From the NCBI RefSeq assembly GCF_000372725.1, contig NW_005201298.1, positions 192,198-256,197 on the forward strand: a stretch of 64,000 bases of DNA, in the 5' to 3' direction. The notes under the pieces were generated by a model that did not search any database, was not told the origin of the DNA, and saw nothing but the letters and a program-made list of their open reading frames with translations. The position numbers were made by a program, and so were the translations under genes. Source of the stretch: Emiliania huxleyi CCMP1516 (lineage: Eukaryota > Haptophyta > Isochrysidales > Noelaerhabdaceae). Shown here one piece after another: positions 30,986 through 47,524 of this stretch (positions are counted from its first letter, which is position 1; every line of letters begins with the position of its first letter).

Positions 30986-32332
30986 AGGGAGGGCACGCGA
31001 GCGAGCCCCACGCGAGCGAGGAGGAATCGTAGGGCCAGGCGCTCGTCTGTGCGTCGAAGCTGGCGTGGATGAGCGCCTTGTTGCAGTCGCTCAGGGAGTT
31101 GTGGCCGCAGAACATGGAGCTCATGGTAGTAACCGCCGACACGTCCCACGCGCTGATGTCCTGGTTGAAGACGGATGCGAAGCAGAACATGCGCTCCATG
31201 GTCGTGACTGCAGACACGTTCCACACGCTAATGTCCTGGTTGAAGGAGTAGGCCTGGTAGAACATGGAGTACATGTCCGTGACCGCCGATGTGTCCAGGC
31301 CGACCGTCCCAGCGCAAACCATCGTCTCGGGATTGTACTCTATGCCGACACTCGGGCCGTAGTTGGTGTCCTCGCAGTCCGGCACGACTGGTACAGTGAC
31401 ATGCTGCGCTTTGTCGGGCGTTCCGCCACCAGCAGACAGAGTGCCCCAACCTGCCGTTACGAGGTTAGTCCCGACTTCGTGCCACGTGTTGTCGCCAGGC
31501 TGGTCGAGGTCGATCAGTGCGTACTCGCTTGGCCGTTGCAGCTTAATGAGGGTGATGTCGTTGTCCATCGTGTCTGCTCAGAGATTATACTGTCAGTAGT
31601 GCGCTGCATAACCGGAACCTTCTCTGCTACAACCGAAGCTCGATGCCTGCATTGTAGAGGGCGTTTGGAATAATCGACTCGATATTGATCGTCTCCGTGC
31701 AGTCGTCGCCAGCCTCAAACTTGCTCATGGCGTGCCCGCCGAGTAGAACCTAAGAGGGAGGGGAGTTGATGGTCAACGTGCAAAGCAAGAGGTGACTGGC
31801 GCAGTCGGCCGCGTACTCGCTCGAAGTTTGTCCCGCAATGCGCGGCAGTGAGTACCCACTGCGGGTGGATGAGCACCGCACCGCAGTAAGACTGGCCCCA
31901 GAAGTCCTCCTCCGCTATGTACACCAGGAACGGGTAGAGACGAGGAGGAGCCACCTCCGTGCCGCCAACAATCATCGGAGATATGACTGGGGGAGCTTTC
32001 GCCGACCGCTGCTTGGACAGGTCAACAAAACAGCGGGCGGGAAGCACGCCGGGCGGAGGCAATGGCGGCGGCACGCCGGGCGGAGAAAATGGCGGCTGCA
32101 CGCCAGGCAGAGACAATGGTGGCGGCGGGGGCATTGGGTGCGTCGGAGTCGGCGCGGGGGGCGGAGGGGGCGGTGTCAGTTCTGCTCTTAAGGGAAGCAA
32201 CCCCAATGCGAGCGCAATCACCAATCCAATGAGTAGTGCGAGCACGAGGACAAGTAAGGCGGCCAGCGCGCATATCTCCGCTTGCAGCGGCAGCGGTGGT
32301 GGCGCCCTCGACGGCGGCCAGACCTGCGGCAA
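30984..32332 (-). CDS. Trypsin-like domain without active Ser, fused to BspA/DUF285 repeats
   Basis: Exons 32332-31817, 31749-31647 and 31573-30984 join in frame to 402 residues. Order: short cytosolic N-terminus, membrane anchor ([20 protein letters not shown], ~24-43), Pro-rich stalk, then an S1 domain: [31 protein letters not shown] (catalytic His), [12 protein letters not shown] (catalytic Asp), [11 protein letters not shown]. Just after MVCAG, where GDSGGP should follow, the sequence becomes BspA-like repeats ([20 protein letters not shown], then [20 protein letters not shown]). The Ser nucleophile is therefore absent. Both introns (GT-AG, GC-AG) are supported by frame. It is likely a surface binding protein rather than a protease. 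The gene is divergent from the ankyrin gene. Confidence 0.88.
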
Positions 32333-32510
32333 CGATGGCCCTCCGGCTCCTTGCCGTGAAGACTTCGCTCACCTCGGAGACGGTCAAGAGCGAGCATACC
32401 GGCAAGCCCGCAACAAGTGGGCTGCAGCGGGCAAGAAGCGCAAGCGACACGAAAGCAAGCATGCTGAGCGAGATGCAAAAGTACATCACGATGCTGCTCG
32501 AGCGCAGATC

Positions 32511-33700
32511 ATGCGGCTGCGTTGCGGGGAAACGCAGGACGCCGCGGAGTCCCTCGCCGCTTACTTGCTCCGTGGAGGAAGCGGCGATCCCAGCTACGGC
32601 TCGTCGGACTGGTGCGTAGCAGCGACACTGGTCCGCCTGCCCAGCACGCGTAACCCCCTCTCTGCTCGCAGGCTATCAGAATTCATCCTCCTGATGAGCA
32701 TGGAGGCAACATACTCCGCTGTCGAGAAGGCCGCTGCAGCTAGCCTCGCGCTGAGTGAGCCGGCAACGCGATTCATGATCGAGAAAATGCGGTCACTGGC
32801 GGTGCAATGGCGAGATATGGCAGCGTCGACCTTCCAGCAGGAGCAGGATTCGCAAGTGTGCGCCTTGCTGTCGTCTGCAGTATACTGCGACGATGTTCAG
32901 CTGCCGCCGATGCTACCTCCGAAGCTCGCCGCCCTTGCATCAGTGCTTGCCGCCCCCAAAACAGTCGACATCGAGGCCAGTGACGCACAGCTGCAGGAGT
33001 ACGAGGCGCACCTGGACCGGCTGAGAGAGAAGCGTCGCGCGTCGGAGCAGCGCACGGCAGAGAGGAAGGCGGGCGTGCTGCCAGCCAAGGAGCCAGAGGC
33101 GGAGGCTGCGAGTCTCGAGCGCTATCTTCGCGAGCGAGAGGAGCGAGAGAAGCTTCGGGCGCTGTGCAGAGCAATCGAGGAGGGCGACGAGGCTACGGCG
33201 CGGGCGTGGCTGGACGGCGGTGGGCAGATCAACGCGATGTACGAGTACGAGCAGGACTCAAAGGGCCAGCCCATGTACAGGACGCTGCTGGGGCTTGCAG
33301 CCAGAGGGACCGGGGGTATGAATGGCAGGGCCAAGCAAGAGGCGGCGCTGGTCCATATGCTGCTGCAGCGCGGTGCTGAGATCGACCAGCAAGATGGGCG
33401 GGGCGAGACGGCGCTGTCCTGATGCTCGCCGCTGAAGGCGGCAACGTGCTGGTGGTGGACATCCTGCTGCGGCACGGCGCGGAAGTCAACTTGCGAGACA
33501 ACCAAGGCTGGACTGCGCTCGTGTGCGCCTCCTTCTACTCCATGCCTGACCGTGCTCGACACGCTACTCTGCTCCGGCTGCTGCAGGCAGGCGCAATTAT
33601 GCCGACTGCAGTCTGGTACAAAAGCGCCGTCTGCACTCGTACCAACGACCAGTACAACTACCTGCGAGAGGTGGAATCGGCATATCGCATGTCAACCTGA
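32511..33700 (+). CDS. Ankyrin-repeat protein, frame broken at ~33418
   Basis: Two overlapping frames make one protein. The first (to 33422) has an alpha-helical body (RRLSEFILLMSMEATYSAVE, a coiled coil DAQLQEYEAHLDRLREKRRA) and ends in an ankyrin repeat, LVHMLLQRGAEIDQQDGRGE, then TALS-stop. The second (from 33422) starts MLAAEGGNVLVVDILLRHGA and EVNLRDNQGWTALVCASF. Consensus TALMLAAEGG needs CTG directly before ATG, but five extra bases (TCCTG) lie between, shifting the frame. This is a true mutation or an assembly error. The ATG at 32511 is a conservative start; the frame is open back to 31959 across the divergent neighbour. Confidence 0.7.
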
Positions 33701-33709
33701 GGGAGGGTG

Positions 33710-33850
33710 TAGAGGATGTAGAGTGTAGAGCGCTGAAGAGCTGTAGAGCTGTAGAGCTGTAGAGAGAGCGCTCTGGAGCGCTGTAGAGCTGTAGAGCTCT
33801 ACATCGGGCGCGGGACGAACTGCGTGCGTTGTAGAGCGATGTAGAGCGCG
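33710..33850. repeat. TGTAGAGC repeats
   Basis: Short TGTAGAGCTG(TAGAGC) units between the ankyrin gene and the acyl-CoA oxidase gene. Confidence 0.8.
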
Positions 33851-33970
33851 ATTTTCAAGCCAAACGAGGGGTGGGAGTTCAATCAATGAATCGACTCAGC
33901 ATGCGATTTGTTTTTTCTGGTCATCAAGGCTGAAAGCTCTGTGCTTTGTGACTGATCCGTCAATCTTCCA

Positions 33971-36900
33971 ATGAACACACTCCGTCTGGCGAACCGCGCC
34001 GCCGCGAGGTCGGTGCGCCAAATCAAGCACGGGCAGCTCCTTGGCAGTCGCGCCATCGCCAACACGGCTGCGCGCAGCCTCGGCGTGCACGTGCCAGCGG
34101 TGCTGCGCTCGCAGGCCTCCCTTCTCAGCACAGCGAGGTCGGTCGAGCACTCTGACCAGGAGTGGACTGCGAGCGCGGCGAGCCCGCCGTTTGACCCGTC
34201 CGACGAGGCCACGGTCCAAGCGTGGACAGAGCGCTTCCTCGACGCCGTGCGTGACGTGCCGGCGGCGACGGACCCGGCTCGGAGCGCGGCGGTGCTGAGG
34301 GAGCTCGTCAAGTCGAACCTGCTCTCCTTCACGGACATGCGCGACGCGCCCGAGAAGTTCTTCCTCGCGCACCGCCTCCTCGCCACCGTCGGCCTAGGCG
34401 GCTTTGGTGTCCGCTTCACCGTCCAGTTCAACCTGTTCGCAGGCTCGATAGTCGGGCTGGGCGGGCCGGAGCAGGTGGCGAGCCTGCGCGAGATCACCCG
34501 AGATTTCACGAGATCACTCGCGATCACCCGAGCAGGTGGCGAGCCTGCGCGACATCCAGGCGGCGGGCCAGCTGGGCTGCTTCCTGCTGACAGAGGCGCA
34601 GGCGGGCGTGCTGTCTGGACTGATCGTCGAGACTACCTGCGAGTGGGACGCGGGCTCGCAAGAGGCGCGCCGTAGGTAGACGACCCTCCGCCTGCGCCAC
34701 CCCTGCCATTCCCCCGCCAACATCGTACATGAAGCGCGCCGGCGGCCGCCTCCTCTGGCATACCTCGACACAGTGGCGGGCGTCTCTGCCACAGAGTCAG
34801 ACCCCGAGCCCCGCTGTCGCAGTTCGTCCTGCACACGCCGAGCGACAAGGCGGCCAAGAACTGGATATCGCAGGGGTACACGGCCGAGCGCGGCGTCGTC
34901 ATCGCAGACTTGGTCATCGGCGGAGAGAGCCACGGGTCGCACGCCTCCCTCCTCTCGTTGCGACGCCGAGTGAGTGAGAGTACTGAGTGCCGAGTGGGCT
35001 CTGGTCAGGCCGCACGCCTTCCTCCTCTCGATGCGCGACGCGGAGGGGCAGCTGCTGCCCGGCATCACCGTCGAGGACATGGGCACAAAGACGGTGGCGA
35101 ACGACCTCGACAACGCGCGCGTCTGCTTCGACAAGGCCACGCTAACCACCGGCCGCCACGCGGAGCGAGCCGGTCCGCTGGCCAAGCAGCGGATGCACTT
35201 GAGGTAGGTCCGGCTGCCAAAGGACGCGATGCTAAACAAGTTCGCGGACGTGCGAAACGACGCGTACGTGCAGACCACCGACGAGCGGATGCGGATCGAG
35301 GTGATCGGCCAGCGCCTCCTCACGGGACGGCTCGCGATCGCAGAGGCGACGCCCTCGCGACCTCGGCTCCATCTCGGCTCTATCCTGGCTCCATCTCGGC
35401 TCTATCCTGGCTCTATCTCGGCTCTCTCTCGGCTCTATCTCGGCTCTATCTCGGCTCTATCTCTCGCAGAGGCGAGGCCCCTCGCGACCTCGGCTCCATC
35501 TCGGCTCCCTCTCGGCTCCCTCTCGGCTGTCTCTCGGCTCTCTCCCGGCTGTCTCTCGGCTCACCTCGGCTCCTCTCGGCGCACGGAGCATGCGATCACC
35601 GCTGGTGCCCTGCGACCTACCTCCAGGCGGCCCTGGCGAGCTGCCGCGTGCTTCACCTCCGCACCGAGCAGTACGCGCGCGGCAAGGTCTGCAACGGGCT
35701 TGCGGGCGAGGTGCGCCTGTCCGAGATGCCGCAGCTGAAGGCGGTCTTCCGCGAGTCCGAGGCGAGGGTAGCCGAGAGGGGAGCGGAGAGGAGCCGAGGT
35801 GAGGCCGAGGGGTGGCCGAGGTGAGCCGAGGTGCAGCTGAGGGGCAGCCGAGGTGAGGCCGAGAGGAGCCGAAAGGGCCTGAGAGGAACGAGAGGGGCCG
35901 AGAGGAGCCGCGAGGAGCCGCGAGGAGCCGAGAGGAGCCGAGAGGAGCCGAGAGGAGAGGAGCCAAGGTGAGCCGAGGACACGTCCCCGACACGTCCCTG
36001 TAGGCGGCGCTCGAGCAGATGGCAGCCTTCACTGCTGGCGTCGAGCAGCGGCTGAACAGCTGCCTGCGCGCAGGCACCATCCCGGACGCGGATCTCGTCG
36101 ATGCGATCGCGGTGGCCAACCAGTCCCCGAGATTGCCCGAGAGTATCCGAGATTGCCCGAGCTTGCCGGAGATTCCCCGTCGCCAACGAGCCTCTCCTCG
36201 GTCGGGGCCCAGTTGCGCTCATCCCTCGTGCTCCTGCTCCTCCCGGATCTTGGGTAGGTTGGCCAAGGTCCGGGAGATGAGTTAGTTAATGAGCTGGGTA
36301 GGTGGCCAAGATCCGTTGCATCGACGTCGCGCTCGAGCGCGCGCACGCGCTGCGCAAGGAGGTCGGCAGCTACGCTCTGATGCACGAGATTTCTCGAGAT
36401 TGCACGAGATTACCCGAGAGTATCCGAGAGTCTAGGTCGGCAGCAACGCTCTGATGCACGAGATTGCACGAGATTGCACGAGATAACCCGAGGTTGTCCG
36501 AGAGTACAGGTCGGCAGCTACGCACTGATGCACGCGACGGGGTTCGAGCTGGTCGACATGCTGCTCTGCTGCAAGTTCGCCGAGGGGGACAGCCGCATCC
36601 TGCAGCAGAAGCTCACCCGCGACCGGCTCAAGGCGCTGCAAAAGGGCGGCGCGGCAGCCGCCCTCTCTGGCTTGCTCGGCGAGCACCGCGCCGAGGTGTT
36701 CGCCGCGGCGAATCTGGCTCGGAAGCTGCAGCCGGCGAGATTAACCGGGGTTGCCCCCCCTGATTACCCGAGATCACCCGAGATTGCTGAGTTGGCTTGC
36801 GGATTGTGTTTAGGCGGGGAGGGACGTCGCCAAGCTCGCCGCCGCCATGGACGAGCACTGGCGCGAGATCTACGACCTCGCCGAGATGATTGCAGAGCGG

Positions 36901-37020
36901 CACATCCGCACTGGACCGCGCGCCGCGTTTGTCGAGGGCCCTTCTGTGGAGCGGCTGACACCGGCGGCGACCGGCTTCGACGCGGACTGGAAGGGCAAGC
37001 TCGGCGCGCCCGTGGCGTGA
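33971..37020 (+). CDS. Acyl-CoA oxidase/dehydrogenase family protein
   Basis: At least ten exons. The N-terminal ~60 residues are basic and hydroxylated (MNTLRLANRAAARSVRQIKH), a likely mitochondrial presequence. The enzyme body follows: LGCFLLTEAQAGVLSGLIVE, HTPSDKAAKNWISQG, ESHGPHAFLLSMRD with GITVEDMGTKTVANDLDNAR, LPKDAMLNKFADV, RIEVIGQRLLTGRLAIAEAA, then C-terminal helices EVGSYALMHATGF and FAEGDSRILQQKL. These are the FAD/acyl-CoA-binding order and motifs of acyl-CoA oxidases, so fatty-acid beta-oxidation is expected; a presequence rather than a visible peroxisomal tail is notable. Introns placed at 34475-34535, 34665-34822, 34936-35008, 35136-35207, 35346-35626, 35762-36003, 36362-36509 and 36735-36813; 36122-36310 is unclear. 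Confidence 0.85.
34475..34535 (+). repeat. 61-nt intron, exon-edge duplication with AG|GT
   Basis: GAGCAGGTGGCGAGCCTGCG occurs at both ends at a 61-bp distance. The filler is GAGATCACCCGAGATTTCAC-type. GT-AG splicing restores PEQVASLRDIQAAG. Confidence 0.85.
35346..35626 (+). repeat. Intron filled with TCGGCTCTATC units
   Basis: 281-nt GC-AG intron. TCGGCTCTATC/TCGGCTCCATC/TCGGCTCCCTC units repeat about twenty times at 35370-35580. Confidence 0.85.
35762..36003 (+). repeat. Intron filled with GAGGAGCCGA units
   Basis: 242-nt GC-AG intron. Filler GAGAGGAGCCGA; the reverse-complement theme (TCGGCTC) of the preceding intron. Removal joins RESE to AALEQMAAFTAG. Confidence 0.8.
36362..36509 (+). 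repeat. Two exact-length 74-nt GT-AG intron units
   Basis: Three copies of the edge AGGTCGGCAGC.ACGC.CTGA begin at 36360, 36434 and 36508. The two intervals are each 74 nt and each runs GT...AG with a GAGATTGCACGAGATT-type filler. Confidence 0.9.
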
Positions 37021-37504
37021 GACGGGGGCGGCAGCTGATGATCACTGGTGAGATATATGTGCTGAGATATATAAGATTGTGTGCGCGACGGCGGCGCACG
37101 GCCGAGTCTTTTTCTTTTCGAGCTGCGAGCTGTGTGTTCCTGGAAATTACCCTGCGACCGCCTGGGTATTTTGTCGATTTCCTCGGGGAGAGGGCATCTA
37201 GTAGCGTAGGCACTCGTACTCGAGCGTGGTGCTCGTAGGTCGTAGCTGCCTCAGATTTTGCCCCAGACCAGCTCTCAGACTCAGGGAAACTCGCGAGTTT
37301 CCAGAATGGAGCACCAAACACCCTTTGTTTTCCCTGGAAATTTCCGGAAACGCAAAGTGCTGGGGACCCTCTGTTTTCCTTTTTGTTTTCCGGAAAACCT
37401 CGTTGAGCCCAAACCGTAGTAAAGCTGTACCTCGTGACTACGGCTGTACGTACGGATTTAGTCGAGGACCTCCAGACTCCAGTGATTGTGACGTCTCTCT
37501 AGAC
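37021..37504. other. Intergenic, nothing recognised
   Basis: Contains repeated TTTCCGGAAA-like motifs (37330-37400). No gene. Confidence 0.4.
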
Positions 37505-38584
37505 TCACAGCCCGGTGGTCGAGACGTCTGGAGCGCACCACATCACGCGGAAGTGAACGTAATCGTCCCTGGGGCCCTGCCTTTCCTCGCCTCCGAGCGT
37601 GCACGTCGCCGCGGCGAGCGCCTCGTCCACCGTCTCGCCGCACGAGATCTCCTCGACGCGCAGCTGGTGCGCCTCGCATGCGGCCGCGAACGCGTCGACG
37701 CCCGTGCGGCGCGCATTGTTGAGCACGTACGCCGCGCCGTGCGGGCGGCTCAGCCAGTGCGGCAGCAGCGCCGCCAGCAGCCGTGCGCCTTCGATAGAGT
37801 ACAGCACTTCGGTGGCGATCACGACATCGCACGGCGCCCACGAGCAATCCCGCGGCTGCCGCCTCTGCGGAGGACCGTGGCGAGTCCTCCGCCGGTGGCT
37901 GCGCAGCGTCCATGCTCCACTCCACCGGCTTCGTCGGCTGCGACCAGTCGAGCTCCAGCACTCGCAGGCACGCCGGCTCCAAGGGTAGCCGGGCACGATT
38001 GCTTGCGACATTGTCGCGTAGCAGGTGCATCACCGTCGCCTCACTGCGAAAGTGACCGCGAAAGTCGCTCAGCCACACGCTCCGTGGGCCACATGCCGCC
38101 GCCACGCTGATGCCGAGCAGCCCGCAGCCCGCGCCGAGCTCGACAACGGATTTGTCGCGAAAGACCGCGGCGTTCGCCAGAGCCCACGCGCGGTGGACCC
38201 AAGCTCCATGCCAAATACGAGTTCCGGTGTGCTCAAACGTCTCGCGCAACACGACGAGAGGAGACAAATCGCGATCGTGTGCGCGCGTCACCAACCAGTG
38301 TGCGTAGCCGCGGACCGCACTCTCGAGCCTCCCACAGTGGCCTCGTGCATCTCCGCCTGCACTCGCCTCGCCGCGATCGCTTGGTCTCTGTCGAGAGGCC
38401 CGGCAATCTTTCGATTGGCGAACGGCTCGAGTGGCAGCGCCTCATCGACATCAACATAGCTAGCGACGGCAAGTTCGCTCGTGTTGGTGCCTTCCGGAAC
38501 CACGATGTCGAGGCGCGACAGCTTCCAGCGGCGCAAGCCGCACGACGGCGCGCCTGACGACTGCGATGAACCACCGTCGGCCAT
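37505..38584 (-). CDS. METTL21/FAM86-like methyltransferase with frame breaks
   Basis: Three frames are needed. Residues from MADGGSSQSSGAPSCGLRRW (ATG 38584) give a charged N-terminal part. A second frame carries GTRIWHGAWVHRAWALAN and VVELGAGCGLLGISVAAACG, the AdoMet-binding motif I of the Methyltransf_16 (METTL21/FAM86) family, and VWLSDF. A third frame, from ~37840, carries CDVVIATEVLYSIEGARLLA (the [DE]-x-x-Y-like motif region), LNNARRTGVDAFAAACE and the end at 37505. The shifts near 38310 and 37840 lack clear splice sites, so this is a decayed gene, mis-sequenced or oddly spliced. Expected role: protein lysine methylation. Confidence 0.65.
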
Positions 38585-39819
38585 GATTGTTGCCACGTGG
38601 CCGGCGCGCGCCCGCTCGCTTCTTGCTCTTGCGTGCGCGCCTTCCGCACACCACAGCAATGTGAGCTTGCCTTTTGCCGCCGCGTGGCCGACGCTGACGC
38701 TGACGCCGTGCGCTCCGTGCGCGCGCAGATAGCCAAACGTAACCACCAGAGCGTCGGTCAACGAGAAAATCAACGGAGCGACTCTTGATCAACACAGAGA
38801 CGGAAAAATCTGATCATCGACGGCGGTCGTGCGACACCAGACGTTCACCAATGGCTCTTCATGGGTAACATTCGAGTGCGACGACGGCGAATCACCAGAC
38901 CTGTCTGTCTGTGCAACCGCTTCATCTTATTGGAGGCGATCGCGCTGCTGACGCCGTCCTTCTTTGCGACGACATCCACCGCGTACGGTGCAAAGTCCGG
39001 ACTAGGTTGGATGCCGGGGACGGTCAGAGAGCCATCGGCCAGCGGGCCACAAGCGACGGGCACCGCCATTCACTTGAGCACTTGATAGGGTCGATTCCGC
39101 ATGGTACGGCCGTAGCCGCCGCCCTGTGTTAGTGCCAGTGCGAGCCAGTCCCGTGCCCAGTCCCGAGCCAGGCCGTTGTAAAATTCTTGTCGCTTAGGCT
39201 CCGGTGGTGTGCCGGTGATAGTCTCTCGAGGTTCTCGAGGTGGATATCCTTTGGCCGCGTTGGGTAGCGAGGATTGGTGTGACGCGATCCACGCAGGCGT
39301 GTTTTCTGGCGGCCGACCGTCAGTGCACGGAGTTGCCCCTTCTCCGACTGCCCCGGCTAGTTCCCGAGTTTCGCGGGAGTGACCCCATGCGTCAAACCCG
39401 AGACCTAGCGCGGGTGGGTTGGAGGGAGCTCGCCCCGTTCCTCCCCATCGGGCCGCGTGAGCGGCCACGCCTCGCAGATTCGTTTTCGCGCCTGGGTCAG
39501 GCGCGCGGGGCATCCCCCGGGTCGCTCGACCAGCGATCCGAAGAGTGGCCGCTATGCGAGGGAAAGAGCGGGGCCCTCGACGCCTCAGTCCGGCCCTCCG
39601 AGGGGGGAAGGGAAGTGCGGGGTCCCCACGGGCGCCTCAGTTCGGCCCTCCCGAGGGGGGGAGGGGAGCAAGGGGGTGGGGGGATTGGGGTGGTGGGGAG
39701 GGGTCTCGGTTTCATGTGGCTAACACTTGCCTTTCGGGGAGGGGCCTCGGCCTGGCGAGTCCAGCTCAACCTGACTTCTTCCCCCCCTCCCTCGAGGCAG
39801 CGAGTAGGCAGCGAGAGGA

Positions 39820-40530
39820 GGTCTCGAGCGCCTATATGAAGGTATGTGAGATGGTGATGGGAATGGGTGGTCGGGCGGGCGGGCGGGCGGGCGGGCGGGC
39901 GGGCGGGCGGGCGGGCGGGCAAGCAAGCGGGGAGCGGCGGGCGGGCGGGGCGGAGCGGGCGGGCAGGGTTATCGGGGGAATCGTGTCCACAATCAGCGGC
40001 AGCGGAGCAGCAGCCGCAGCAGCAGCTGCTGCAGCAGCAAGCAGCAGCCAGATTGCTGCCGTTGTCTGCGCCGCGATCCGCCGCCGCGCCGCCGCGCCGC
40101 CGCCGCCTGCGCTCGCCGCCGCCTCGTAGACGACTCCTCTCGCGCTCGGAGAGCCGCGCAGCGGGCCGCGAGGTTGTGGTCAGAGAGCAGCAGGGTTGAG
40201 ATCCACAAAATCGGCCAAATTTGAGGTTGCTCGAGAGAGCCTGGAAATGGTCCCGCGCCGTTGCCCCGGTGCCGGCGCATCACGTCTCAGCCGCGATGGG
40301 CCGGTTCCGCCGCGCAGTCGAGCAGCAGGAGCTCGGAGGCAACTTTGTCGACAAACTGGTCGAGCCAAAAATCGGCGAGGAAGCGGCACCGGCGGCACGC
40401 CGGGACGAGTCCGGACTGATCACATTGTTCGGCACCGCGGCGGCGAGCCGCCGCGAGCCCACAGGAGAGCTGGGCGCCGCGGCACCAGACCGCGCCGCCA
40501 GCGAGGCGAGAGCAGCAGCCGACCGGCCGT
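39820..40530 (+). repeat. ~710 bp duplicated segment R2, copy 1
   Basis: Starts GGTCTCGAGCGCCTATATGA, passes a (GGGC)n run and a GCAGCAGCAGC run, and ends in the frame 40298-40532 (MGRFRRAVEQQELGGNFVDK, GEEAAPAARRDESGLITLFG), which is open here. Direct copy 2 is at 49532-50260. The small frame has no known domain. Confidence 0.85.
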
Positions 40531-40686
40531 GACATGGGAGTTAGACGGCGGGATTTTTCTAGTCTTCACCGGTGATAGTACTAGCACGCGCCAGTTCGCA
40601 CCTGTGTCGAGCCTGTCTGCTGTGAGAGAGAGTCTGTCTTTAAATTCTTTTCCAGAGGGACTTTGTTTAAGCTACTTTCTTTTCCG

Positions 40687-40701
40687 TTTTATTAAATTCT
40701 T
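40687..40701 (+). promoter_or_regulatory. AATTCTTTT element upstream of GFAT
   Basis: AAATTCTTTTCGCAG about 65-80 bases before the GFAT ATG; the T-rich run ending CAG also looks like a splice or leader acceptor. A second copy, AAATTCTTTTCCAG, is at ~40640. Confidence 0.4.
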
Positions 40702-40766
40702 TTCGCAGAGGTGACGACAGCGCACGCCGCTCGCGACGACCGGCAACCCGGCTGCACCGGCGAGCG

Positions 40767-45458
<4,692 letters not shown>

Positions 45459-47475
45459 GGCGGCGCGGCGCGGTCCGCCGATGGAGACGAGGCTGCTCGG
45501 GCAGGCGACCGAGACGAGAGAGGCGCGGTGCTGGAACGCCTCGTCCGGCAGGTGCGTCATGCCCTCGGGCAGCACCGCGTGCCCGCCGGTGACGACGACC
45601 TGCCAGCCGCCCACGTCCAAAGTCTCGGAGCCGGGTGATGGGGCTGCTAAGGTAAGGTAAGGTAACGTAAATTTCTCCACACACACAAAGTGGTGGGGCA
45701 AGGGGGGGCGACCCTCGCATCTCTACACCCGGACACGCGCCACGCGGGGGGCTTATAAGACCAAGACGAGCCAAGAGCCCCACGCGCCACGGCATTCAAA
45801 GTGCAAGCACTGGCCCGGTGCACGTGGGTGAGCAGCCTGCCCCTCCCTCCCGACAAACCAACTCCCGCACACACGCAATTGCACTCTGGCCATCGAATGA
45901 CTCCGAATGACTCACTGTGTGTGCTAAGTCCTAAGACAGAATCTCCGCAGACAGCCAAAACGGGCCGTGCGCCCGTGCCGCGTTATGAGTTATGTGGTGA
46001 GTGTCCTCTCAAGCACGGGGCTGCTCGGGCGAGCGTCTCCATATCTCGCGCGAGTGTCACCATGGATCACTCTAATTGCGAGTTTCTTTTTGTTTCTTTT
46101 GAGAGCCTGGCAACCTAATCACCTGAGGCGTTGTCCTATCGCGAGTTACTTTTCGTGAATTTTCTGAAGGCACAGGAAGTCGGCCGGCAAGCGCATTTTC
46201 GTCCTCACGCTGTGGCGCCGGATTTCTTCTTTATCGAACGCCTTGGAGGACGCAGCTCCGGTTGCCGCTGCCTGCCGCCGCCCGCATGGCCCGCCGCCGC
46301 CGCCTGCCGCCGCCGCCCGCCGCCGCCGCCGCCCGCCGCCGCCGCCTGCCGCAGCCGCCGCCCGCCGCCGCCGCCAGCCGCCGCCGGCCCAGCCGCCTGC
46401 CTGGCCTCGCCTCTGCTGCCGCGGAGGCAACGCCCTACGGGCACCCAAGGCCCGACGGGCACAACCAACGCCGAGAGGCACCCCATACCGCCGCGGAGAA
46501 GGCTTCCGGCGATGCCGGCCGCTGCTCCAACGCGAGAAAGAACCAAAGCAAATCTGATTGACGCACGCAAGTGCCCCATCTGGCTCAGAGCCGACATGAA
46601 GCACGCAAGTGCGAACAAAAGGGTTGCTTTGGCTGGAATCAGCCATTCAACTACGAACCAAGGGCGGCACAACCCGCCGGACCCAAGCCTGTGGCCCGCA
46701 ATCCCCTGCCTGTGAGCTCAGTGCGGGGCAGTGCGGCGGGGGCCGGGCCCCCCCCTCTAGCCCGGGGCCGACAGCCTGGGCACGCCGTGGCTGTGAGCTC
46801 AGCGCGGGAGAGGTCGCGCAACGCGCGTGTCTCAGACACCCAGACACCATCTGGGCCCCTCCCTGCGAAAAGGGCCACGGCGGCGAGGCGCAATGCCTCC
46901 CCTCTAGCCCGGGGCCAGCGCTGTCGGGCACGCCATGGGGATTGCGGGCGCAAACGCAGCCGATCGGACTGCCCTGGCGCAACGCGCCGGGCGGTTCGAG
47001 CCCCGGGGCTCACCCGGGGAAACCCTCCCCCCCTCCCCCTCCCCGCGTCGGCCCAGCCGCCGCCTCCCGCGCGCGCCTGGCTGCCTGGTGGAGACACACG
47101 GGGCTGAGCGCCGCAGCTGCTGTCCTCCTCGAGGCCAAGCAGCTCGGCCTGCCCCCTCCCGCCGGGCTGAGCCACGGCGTTGCCCCATGCGAGAGGCTGG
47201 ATGGGGCCGGTGATGGGGGCATGGGACGGAGGGTGAGGTCGTCCGCACAGCGGCCGCGCCCACGGTACGAGCCGCCACCGAGCGGATCGACCAAGGGCCG
47301 TGGCTGCAGTGCGGGCGCAGAGCGCCCGAGGGCTCCTGGCGAGGGAGGCGCTATACAAATCTCCCGACGCGCCGACTGGCTACCACCCGCGCCCGCGGCT
47401 CTGGTGGTGCGGAAACGCCAGCACATAATTAGTGGTGGGTTTATAGTGACTGTGTCGGTGTGTGTGTGTGTGTGT

Positions 47476-47524
<49 letters not shown>

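Larger units (their letters stand above)
38585..40766. other. Intergenic with dispersed repeats
   Basis: 38860-39069 has a minus-strand frame (GIQPSPDFAPYAVDVVAKKD) without a family. 39126-39195 (R4) and 39226-39254 (R5) recur near 59-63 kb. 39560-39660 is a GGGAGGGG minisatellite. 39820-40530 is copy 1 of R2. No confident gene. Confidence 0.5.

Noticed and set aside
46970-47020. tRNA gene (GGTTCGAGCCCC B-box-like, TGGCGCAACGCG A-box-like)
   Set aside because: The two boxes are only about 15 bases apart and no acceptor or anticodon stems form.
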